Positions 53,205-60,448 of a stretch of DNA of 64,000 nucleotides are shown piece by piece. The position numbers were made by a program, and so were the translations under genes. The stretch is from contig NZ_CP031727.1 of assembly GCF_008806955.1 (NCBI RefSeq), positions 2,680,001 through 2,744,000 of the forward strand, read 5' to 3'. Each line of letters begins with the position of its first letter. The first letter of the stretch is position 1. Under the pieces are notes generated by a model that did not search any database, was not told where the DNA came from, and worked only from the letters and a program-made list of their open reading frames with translations. Source of the stretch: Cellvibrio sp. KY-YJ-3. GTDB lineage: Bacteria > Pseudomonadota > Gammaproteobacteria > Pseudomonadales > Cellvibrionaceae.

Positions 53205-54645
53205 CCTTTAGCTAGCTTGTTAAATAATGATTGTATTTTTTACGGTTTCGTTAATATAAAAATAACTTTTGGAGTTTTTGCAATGAAAAAAATCACTTCA
53301 TGTATTGCTGCAGCTTTGTTGCTGTCGGCTCCTTTGGCATCATTCGCTGCCGATTGGGATTCAGTTCCTATTCCTGCAGCAGCTGGAACAGGTAAAACGT
53401 GGCAGTTGCAGTCAATATCAGACGAGTTTAATTACACTGCTAGCCCCACCGTTAAACCGGCGGAATTTAATACACGCTGGAATCCCTCTTTTATTAATAG
53501 TTGGACTGGCCCAGGCGATAGTGAATTTAACGCTGGTCATTCCTATACTTCGGGAGGTTCTTTGGCCTTGCAATCAAGTGCAAAGGCGGGCACCAACAAA
53601 ATCTATACCGGCATTATTTCGTCCAAGGAAACGTTTACTTATCCGTTGTATTTAGAGGCGCGGGTAAAACATACCGGCAACACTCTGGCAAATGCGGTGT
53701 GGATGCTAAGTGCTGATTCAACGCAAGAAATTGATGCCATGGAATCCTATGGTAGCGATCGTGCAGGGCAAGAGTGGTTTGATCAGCGTATGCATGTGAG
53801 CCACCATGTATTTATTCGCAGTCCGTTTCAAGACTATCAGCCAAAAGATGAGGGATCATGGGTTGTAAATCCGGCGGGTGGCACTTGGCGTGGCGCTATG
53901 CATGTTTACGGAGTGCACTGGAAAGACCCTTGGAATTTGGACTACTACATTGATGGCGTAAAAGTTCGTACAGTTTCCGGTCCTGCGATGATTGATCCAT
54001 ATAACTTTACCAATGGCACAGGCATCAATAAACCGCTGCACATTATTATTGATGTGGAGCATCAAGATTGGCGCGATGTACGACCAACAGCAGCAGAGTT
54101 GGCTGATACTAGTAAGAGCATAATGTTTGTGGATTGGATTCGCGTATACAAGCCGGTTACCAGCAGCGCGACTAGCTCCAGTAATAGTGTAAGTTCTTCA
54201 AGTAGTAGCCTGAGCAACTCAAGTAGCAGTAGTGCGACTACGGTTATTGATTTTGCAAATTATTTTGATACAGGTAAATCAACAGCAAGTGTAGCGGGTG
54301 ATACCTATGTTGGTTTTAACAAGTCCGGTAGCGGCAATATTAATTATAATACTGCCGGTGATTGGGCTGACTATTTGGTTACTTTGCCGAGTGATGGGCA
54401 ATACAAAATTGAAGTTACCACTGCATCGCCAATGACTAGCGGTATAGGTGCAAAGCTCAGCGTTGATGGTATTTATGTCAGCACCACTAGCTTGGCTGCA
54501 ACCGGTGGTTGGGAGTTATATAGTGCCTCCACGCTGGCAAATAATTTGTCGATTGGTGCAGGCACCCATACGGTTCGCATTGAAAGTACCGGTACTAGTG
54601 CATGGCAATGGAATGGTGATGAAATTCGCGTGACCAAAGTAGGCA
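52796..54645 (+). repeat. Duplicated CBM6 coding segment
   Basis: The segments 52796-53200 and 54241-54645 encode nearly matching CBM6 modules (IDFANYFDTGK..., NINYNT.GDW.DYLVTLPSDG, IGAGTHTVRIESTG) with long stretches of identical DNA. Unequal recombination between them could delete or fuse the two agarase genes. Confidence 0.75.
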
Positions 54646-55076
54646 GCGCACCTGTCGGTTCGCCGACTACGCCAGCACCGGTGGCCATGATCATACAAGC
54701 GGAAAGTTTTTCAGCAACGGGCGGTGTTTACGATGGCTTTAAGACCTATAGCGTAAATGGAGTAAGTGCGATTAATTACAATCAGCGTGGCGACTGGGCG
54801 GATTACGCCGTTAATGTAGCGGCCGACGGCAGCTACACCTTCAACGCTTATGTCAGTTCACCCATGTCGGGTGCTGCGCTGGAAGTCAGTGTTGATGGAG
54901 TAAAAGTATTAACTCAAGCCGTGCCCAATAATGGCAGTTGGGATAGTTTCCAAAAAGTCAGCTCTGCCAGCAAAATTGCCCTAACCAAAGGCGCGCATAC
55001 TATTCGCGTCACTAGTGCTGGCACCACCTCATCGACCTGGGAGTGGAATGCAGACAAGTTTGAATTGATACCCTAA
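53283..55076 (+). CDS. Secreted GH16 beta-agarase with two CBM6 modules
   Basis: 597 residues from ATG 53283 (GGAG upstream; the frame extends back to 53217 without a good start). Signal peptide ends near LASFAA. Catalytic motif Glu149-Ile-Asp151-Ala-Met-Glu154 sits in STQEIDAMESYG. A serine linker (about 293-319) joins a first CBM6 (320-454); a short Pro-Thr linker joins a second, less similar CBM6 (466-597). The first CBM6 is nearly the same as that of the upstream enzyme, so the two genes share a duplication. A strong terminator follows. Confidence 0.93.
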   Translation: MKKITSCIAAALLLSAPLASFAADWDSVPIPAAAGTGKTWQLQSISDEFNYTASPTVKPAEFNTRWNPSFINSWTGPGDSEFNAGHSYTSGGSLALQSSAKAGTNKIYTGIISSKETFTYPLYLEARVKHTGNTLANAVWMLSADSTQEIDAMESYGSDRAGQEWFDQRMHVSHHVFIRSPFQDYQPKDEGSWVVNPAGGTWRGAMHVYGVHWKDPWNLDYYIDGVKVRTVSGPAMIDPYNFTNGTGINKPLHIIIDVEHQDWRDVRPTAAELADTSKSIMFVDWIRVYKPVTSSATSSSNSVSSSSSSLSNSSSSSATTVIDFANYFDTGKSTASVAGDTYVGFNKSGSGNINYNTAGDWADYLVTLPSDGQYKIEVTTASPMTSGIGAKLSVDGIYVSTTSLAATGGWELYSASTLANNLSIGAGTHTVRIESTGTSAWQWNGDEIRVTKVGSAPVGSPTTPAPVAMIIQAESFSATGGVYDGFKTYSVNGVSAINYNQRGDWADYAVNVAADGSYTFNAYVSSPMSGAALEVSVDGVKVLTQAVPNNGSWDSFQKVSSASKIALTKGAHTIRVTSAGTTSSTWEWNADKFELIP

Positions 55077-55124
55077 TAATATTTTGCGCGCGTAGTTTTA
55101 AATATCTATTAAATAATCAATGAT

Positions 55125-55179
55125 AAAAAGATCCAGCAATCGCGATATGTTTATATCTCAATTGTTGGATCTTTTTTTT
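55125..55179 (+). terminator. Terminator after the GH16 pair
   Basis: A-run, GATCCAGCAAT, about 20 bases, ATTGTTGGATC and eight T. An 11-bp stem with one wobble pair. Confidence 0.85.
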
Positions 55180-55268
55180 GGTTAAACAGGATTTTTGGAA
55201 TTGGATGAATCCCTGCAATTAGCTTGTAGTGGTAAATCTAATTAAGATAAAACTTAAGGATTTCATAA

Positions 55269-55529
55269 ATGAATATTAAAAATATCTTCATATTACCTTG
55301 CGTTATCTTAATGCTTTCTGCTTGCACAGGGCGGGAGATTGTCTCCGGTGTGGCTCAATTTGAAGCAGATAAATACTGCAGTAACACCAGTGATATTAGC
55401 TACTTGCAATGTGGAACCCAGGTTGATGATGAGTATGTAAAAAATAGACTGTTAAAAGAACAGCAATTGCGTGAGGCTGATGAAGCTCTGCGACAAGAAA
55501 AGTTGGAGCAATTAAAAAAAGCCAAATAA
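55269..55529 (+). CDS. Small lipoprotein
   Basis: 86 residues. Signal peptide with lipobox LMLSAC (Cys20) and a charged helical C-terminus (NRLLKEQQLREADEALRQEK). Three further cysteines lie in the middle. I do not recognise a family. It has AAGGA about ten bases upstream and its own gap after a terminator, so it is probably expressed separately from the agarases. Confidence 0.65.
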   Translation: MNIKNIFILPCVILMLSACTGREIVSGVAQFEADKYCSNTSDISYLQCGTQVDDEYVKNRLLKEQQLREADEALRQEKLEQLKKAK

Positions 55530-55538
55530 CTAAGGTGG

Positions 55539-55727
55539 GTGATTGGCCCTTATCAAAAACGTAATCTGTTGCTGGAAAACCTTAAGAAAATCGAATGGAA
55601 AGCGGGTGAGCCTGCTATATTTATTGCTGCTGAATCAGCCCGGATGCAAGCGATAAAGCTATATGTAAAGAGTCAGCCAGGTTATAGTAAAATCCAAACT
55701 TACGCATCTGGATACTGGAAGGCATAA
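55539..55727 (+). CDS. Possible small protein after the lipoprotein gene
   Basis: 62 residues, basic, starting at GTG 55539 with AAGG just upstream and 9 bases after the lipoprotein stop. It contains IEWKAGEPAIFIAAESARMQ and ends in YASGYWKA. Unrecognised. The close spacing and protein-like composition support a real gene, but nothing else does. Confidence 0.4.
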   Translation: MIGPYQKRNLLLENLKKIEWKAGEPAIFIAAESARMQAIKLYVKSQPGYSKIQTYASGYWKA

Positions 55728-55869
55728 ATACAGAATCTCTCATATCAACTATCAAAATGAAGATGCTGAGGCTGCATTAATTTCCGGGGAAAATAAATAC
55801 AGCCTCAGCTCGACAATAGGTTTGACACTCGCGATCGCGATTATTGTTAAAAAAATAGTTTTTCTTTTA
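55728..55869. other. Gap between convergent genes
   Basis: A 10-bp inverted repeat GCTGAGGCTG (55765-55774) / CAGCCTCAGC (55800-55809) with a 25-base loop may act as a weak terminator. No gene seen. Confidence 0.45.
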
Positions 55870-58188
55870 TTATTTTCCAAAACGCTTAATGTAAAGGCTT
55901 TTATTGACTTCTTGCGCCGCCTTTACTAAGGGTGTGTAGGGGATGTCGGCAACACTTACAAAACCCACATTATAATTCTCACCGTCATAAGCCCGCCCAG
56001 TTAATGGCGAGTCAATATACTGAAACCAGTGTGCCCCCACAAAATAGGGGTTTTCAATCACACTATTGAGATAGCTTTTATATTTTTCACCGCGATCAAA
56101 TTGAGATTCTGCATGTATTAACCCAGGGTTTAAGAGGCCAGAGTCAATGGCGCCATTATGGAATTCACCAATAATGCTGGGTTTGTCTAACTCAGCTAAA
56201 AAATCCCAATAAGGTTGATCAATACCTTCCCTATAGTAGTTGTAGCTCATCACATCTACATATTTTGCGGCGGCTTTTAGTACTTCAGGTGTCATAGCCC
56301 AATGCGCAAAGCGTGGGCCCATATACAGATGATTCGGCATATATTTTGTTAGTGCTTTATCTACGCGACTGAAGTAGGCATCAGCATAAAGATAAAGCAA
56401 TTCAGAGAAGTCACCCAGCATTTGTGCATTATAAGATGTCAGCTCTACCGGCCGAGACAGCTGTGCCCAAGAAGTATGTTTTAAATCCCATGCGGTATTT
56501 AAACTTTCTATATTCTGATACTTATTTTTCAGATGATTGATAAACTCCTGTTTTAAGGGGCTGTCATTAGCATACTTTTTTAATCCATTGATAACAATTC
56601 CATACTGGAGCGAAGGGCTACCCATGCTCCCCCAGCTTTTTTCATTATCAATAAATACGCCTACACACCATGGGTTGTTTTTTACTTCATCGGCTATTTT
56701 TTTAATGGCCTTGTTGGTGCGCTGTGTAAATACTGGGTCAAATGGATCGGGCATGGCACCCCAATAGTCGTTGCCTGAATTAACTGTTTTGAAGTCACCA
56801 ATAATCCAACCATTAGCAAAATAAGGAAGTCTATTCATTTGATAGAAGCTAGCGTCCACCCAATTACCAAAGGATGTAAAGCCCCAATTATGCATACGTT
56901 TGATGGTGGTGTCGCGCCAGTCTTGCATTAGTGCTTCTTCATTTTGCGTGGCGTATTTACGGGCTAAATTAGCTCTATAGAAACTAAAGGTTTCGCCTTT
57001 TTTTAAGCTGCCAGAATGTACGCTGCGGCGATATCCATAATTGGCGCCTGCAGCTTCACTGTAGCTGGGCAGCCAAGTAAACATATCAGCCCTCAATTGG
57101 GAGCTTATATGACGCGATGACCAAGCTTGTTTCGGGGCAGTGTTTAAACCTATCGAATCTTCGGGGGTGTAATCGCCAGCATCTCGTTGTTTGATTAGGG
57201 CAGCATCAAAATCATAACCGGTAATGGTTGAGGTGTTCGCCATGCGAATATTGGCAATACCATTCGAGAAAAATAGATATCCTTCTGGATCAACGAGAGA
57301 CCATTTACCCTGATATTTCTCAGCCCGAAAGTAACCGGTACTTTTTAACTTGGGGCCATTTATCCAGCCATTAAATGTTGAACGGGATGGGAATTGTTGG
57401 TCAGTTAAATTTTCTTGCTCTTGTTGTGAAAAACTACGTAATTGATCGGCGCTGTAAACCTTCCCAGCGAAGTCTTGTTTTGCATTTTGGCCATACTCAT
57501 CAACTAAACCAGTGAGGTATTCTGGGTCAAAATTATTAGGTTTAACTACGCGGAGGTTATCAATGATTAATTGTTTATTTTCCAATACGCCTGAAATAAG
57601 CAGACGAATAGATGTGATTGCACTAGTGTCGAGTGTTTTTGTGCCGCCTCGCCAAATAGTTGAAATATAGTTATGGGGCCAACTGGGTGGGTCGTTGCGA
57701 ATTCCGGTATTAAGAAGAAAAGATGGTACTTTAAGTTCAATTAAGTAACTGTTATTTGATTCAGCTGGTACGGCGACATTACTTAGTTGAAATGCTCCGC
57801 TTTTATCGTAAGTATATATGTAGATGTGGGTTGAACTTTTTGTTGAATTTTCAATATCTAACACGAGAGCTGCTGATTCATAATCATTAAAATTCCATGT
57901 GTTTGACGGGTTGATGTAAACCGATGAATCATGATTGTTGAGTGAGTCAAAATTGATTTCTAACCCGTGATTTCCCTCATTAACAATGAGTTTCGATCTG
58001 GCGTTTTGTAGCTCAATTGCTTTTATGTCGCTCTCGTTTTCAAAATCAAGCAGAATGCGTTCTTTAACTTCAAGCAGGTTAATTTTATCATTCTTGCCTT
58101 TTTTGTGTTTTGGTTCAGCGCAGGATGCTATTAAAAATAGACTAATTATGCACAATATAATTTGATTAAGATGTTGTGAGTTTTTCAT
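55870..58188 (-). CDS. Second GH50 beta-agarase, lipoprotein
   Basis: 772 residues from ATG 58188, where AGGA lies nine bases upstream; the frame extends to 58215 but would overlap the FecR-like gene. Lipobox FLIASC gives a lipoprotein. Architecture equals the GH50 at 46622: N-terminal jelly roll, then barrel with Glu516 (FIDNEKSWGSMG) and Glu675 (IIGEFHNG). The two proteins are clearly paralogous but well diverged along their length. It is the last gene of the GH117-FAD-sigma-FecR operon. Confidence 0.92.
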   Translation of the reverse strand: MKNSQHLNQIILCIISLFLIASCAEPKHKKGKNDKINLLEVKERILLDFENESDIKAIELQNARSKLIVNEGNHGLEINFDSLNNHDSSVYINPSNTWNFNDYESAALVLDIENSTKSSTHIYIYTYDKSGAFQLSNVAVPAESNNSYLIELKVPSFLLNTGIRNDPPSWPHNYISTIWRGGTKTLDTSAITSIRLLISGVLENKQLIIDNLRVVKPNNFDPEYLTGLVDEYGQNAKQDFAGKVYSADQLRSFSQQEQENLTDQQFPSRSTFNGWINGPKLKSTGYFRAEKYQGKWSLVDPEGYLFFSNGIANIRMANTSTITGYDFDAALIKQRDAGDYTPEDSIGLNTAPKQAWSSRHISSQLRADMFTWLPSYSEAAGANYGYRRSVHSGSLKKGETFSFYRANLARKYATQNEEALMQDWRDTTIKRMHNWGFTSFGNWVDASFYQMNRLPYFANGWIIGDFKTVNSGNDYWGAMPDPFDPVFTQRTNKAIKKIADEVKNNPWCVGVFIDNEKSWGSMGSPSLQYGIVINGLKKYANDSPLKQEFINHLKNKYQNIESLNTAWDLKHTSWAQLSRPVELTSYNAQMLGDFSELLYLYADAYFSRVDKALTKYMPNHLYMGPRFAHWAMTPEVLKAAAKYVDVMSYNYYREGIDQPYWDFLAELDKPSIIGEFHNGAIDSGLLNPGLIHAESQFDRGEKYKSYLNSVIENPYFVGAHWFQYIDSPLTGRAYDGENYNVGFVSVADIPYTPLVKAAQEVNKSLYIKRFGK

Positions 58189-58204
58189 TGGTAGGTTCCT
58201 GGTG

Positions 58205-59773
58205 CTAATGGCCAACAGTATTTTTTTTCATTAGGTTTTTAATCTGCGGTTCATCAAGAGCCGAGTCAAAGATGTATAGTTCATCTAATTGCCCGCGGAA
58301 AAAACGATTATTTTGATTGGTGTTTTGATCATCAAACGCAATATTACGACCCATGGTTAATGGTTTTGAATTTGGGTGATTAAGGTCGGTAAAGACTTTA
58401 GCTATAGATTTGTGATCGCTGTATTCTAAGTTGCCATCTACATAAATAAGGACATTTGTACTAAGATTTGCGTCTTTGCCACCAAATAAAACAATTGCTA
58501 AGTGATGCCAATTGTCATCGCGTAAGTCGGTAGTTCCCACTATTTCACCTTGATTCGTTCCTATACGGATGCGACCAAGGGGGCCACTAACAGCTAATGG
58601 ATTCAATGAAATTTGCCATGCGGATTGCACATCGCTCAAACCCCAATTCAATATTCCAAACCCTTGTGATAAAGAAAAATCTTTAGGTGCTTTCAACCAA
58701 AAAGCCACAGTTCGAGGTTTGTGCCCGCCGATCCCTTTATATACAGTGGCCAGCCAGCTGTTTTCACCATCAAAATTAACGGCATTTCCAAATTTACCTG
58801 GTACGGTTGATATGCCTGCAAGTTTCTTGTTTAGTGAATTTACTTTTGCGTTGTAACATTTTCCGTCTATTCCCGTCCCGACACAGGAAAATTCTTGTTG
58901 TGACAACTCATCAAAAGACCAATGCAGGTAATTGGGTTGTGCTACTGATTGACCAGGAAGGCTGCGCATAAAATGATTGGGGTTATTTTTAATGTGAATA
59001 ACCTGTTGTTGTAAATCAAAGGCGCGCGCTTGATCTTTCACTAATAATTGGTAGGGTTGATCGGTGCTGGCTCTTACTTTTACTTCACCGGTAAGTACGT
59101 GCACCTGACTTTTTCCATCATCTTCAACACTAACGCCAAACTCTGTACCTAAATCAATAATGCTCGAACTGGGCGTGTCAACTTTGAAACCGGTGGCGGC
59201 TGGCGGTACATTGGCCACTAGTTTTCCGCGTCTTAACAATAGGTGCTCATCCGATAGTATATCTACACTCATTGGTGCTTCTAATAAAAGACGAACACCA
59301 TTTTTCAGCGTGATTTCGGCATAACCTTGGCTTAAGGAAAAAGGGCCTGATAATATTTTCTGCCCTTCAGTCAATGGTTTGCCTGAAGAAATGGCGGAAA
59401 CAACTCGATATACCGCACCTACCTCGGTAATTTCCGGGGAAAAAATCTTTAGTACAAACAGAAAAGAAAAAAAGCTAATGGCTGCAGCTAGTGCATACCA
59501 GTGTCGCTTGATATTGAATATCTTTACAGTTTGGTTGCGTATGGCAGGTTGGCTATTATTGCCATAACGACTATTAAGTTTCTGTTCTAGTTTTTGCACA
59601 AAATCATCTGTTGAGTTTTCATTTAATAAGTGACCCAATTGCCTGTGCATGGCACGTTGACTAGCTAACTTATTTAACAGCTCTGGATTTTTAGCAATGG
59701 CTTCTGCCAATTGCGACCCAACTTTTTCGCCTGCGAGATAGTCCGCTATTAATTGTTCGTCATGATTTCTCAT
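58205..59773 (-). CDS. FecR-type anti-sigma factor fused to a LamG domain
   Basis: 522 residues. Cytoplasmic N-terminal region (about 1-88, binds sigma), one membrane span (about 91-112, YALAAAISFFSFLFVLKIF), a periplasmic FecR domain (about 120-240, NGVRLLLEAPMSVDILSDEH; IIDLGTEFGVSVEDDG), and a C-terminal LamG/concanavalin-like sandwich (about 280-515, AVNFDGENSWLAT; DDNWHHLAIVLFGG; FRGQLDELYIFDSAL). LamG domains often bind sugars, so the protein could sense agar fragments directly. It overlaps the sigma gene by ATGA. FecR-LamG fusions with this sigma type are best known from Planctomycetes and Verrucomicrobia, which hints at transfer. Confidence 0.85.
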   Translation of the reverse strand: MRNHDEQLIADYLAGEKVGSQLAEAIAKNPELLNKLASQRAMHRQLGHLLNENSTDDFVQKLEQKLNSRYGNNSQPAIRNQTVKIFNIKRHWYALAAAISFFSFLFVLKIFSPEITEVGAVYRVVSAISSGKPLTEGQKILSGPFSLSQGYAEITLKNGVRLLLEAPMSVDILSDEHLLLRRGKLVANVPPAATGFKVDTPSSSIIDLGTEFGVSVEDDGKSQVHVLTGEVKVRASTDQPYQLLVKDQARAFDLQQQVIHIKNNPNHFMRSLPGQSVAQPNYLHWSFDELSQQEFSCVGTGIDGKCYNAKVNSLNKKLAGISTVPGKFGNAVNFDGENSWLATVYKGIGGHKPRTVAFWLKAPKDFSLSQGFGILNWGLSDVQSAWQISLNPLAVSGPLGRIRIGTNQGEIVGTTDLRDDNWHHLAIVLFGGKDANLSTNVLIYVDGNLEYSDHKSIAKVFTDLNHPNSKPLTMGRNIAFDDQNTNQNNRFFRGQLDELYIFDSALDEPQIKNLMKKNTVGH

Positions 59774-60345
59774 TCGCTTTCTCCTTGCTGCTGTTTAATA
59801 ATGCAATCGCGCAGCCATTCACGGCAGCGATATAGCCGCATGGTCATTGTTGAATGTTTTACGGTAAATTTTTCACAGAGTTGTTTCACACTAAAACCCT
59901 CAACGTAATGATCGCGTAATATCGCCTGTTGATCAGGCTCAAGCTTCAAAAAACATCCTGAAAGCCCGGTAAAATCAATTGCATCCTCCGTGCTTATGCT
60001 CCCGCTTAATTGTTGTGTGTCTAGTAACTCTTGAATAATGTCGGGTTCATAAGGTGTGGAGCGCAGATGCTTTCGGCGATGATTGCGGATAAGATTTAAA
60101 GCAATACCAGAAATCCATGAACGAAAAGCGGCAGGGTCATTTATTTTTTTTAAATTCTCATAGGCCAATATAAATGCCTCTTGTGCGAGGTCATCTACAT
60201 CTTGAGTGTATTCAGTGCGGCTGGCTATAAAAGCGCGCAAATAACGTTGATTTAGCTGCACTAGTTTACTGAAAGCAGACCGATCACCCGCTTGAGCCGC
60301 CTTTACATTGGTGCATACATCTTTGTCGGCTACTTTATTTTCCAT
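59770..60345 (-). CDS. ECF sigma factor (Planctomycete/Verrucomicrobia-like)
   Basis: 191 residues. Region 2 spans about 15-95 (RYLRAFIASRTEYTQDVDDL, AQEAFILAYENLKKINDP, FRSWISGIALNLIRNHRRK) and region 4 about 125-185 (LEPDQQAILRDHYVEGFSVK, TVKHSTMTMRLYRCREWL). The pattern recalls the Rhodopirellula/Verrucomicrobium sigma family. It is translationally coupled to its FecR-LamG partner, which should hold it inactive at the membrane. Targets are unknown; its own operon, with GH117 and GH50, is the obvious candidate. Confidence 0.88.
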   Translation of the reverse strand: MENKVADKDVCTNVKAAQAGDRSAFSKLVQLNQRYLRAFIASRTEYTQDVDDLAQEAFILAYENLKKINDPAAFRSWISGIALNLIRNHRRKHLRSTPYEPDIIQELLDTQQLSGSISTEDAIDFTGLSGCFLKLEPDQQAILRDHYVEGFSVKQLCEKFTVKHSTMTMRLYRCREWLRDCIIKQQQGESE

Positions 60346-60448
60346 AAAGCTACTCTTGGCTGACTCATGAAATTTTCGAAAAAAGAATGAGTTTTAAAAA
60401 ACCTATTACAGATTTAATTAGGGGCATTCTCTTGTAAACGCTAAATCT

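Noticed and set aside
55765-55809. Strong terminator or insertion-sequence end
   Set aside because: The inverted repeat has a 25-base loop and no T-run, and no transposase or target duplication is nearby.
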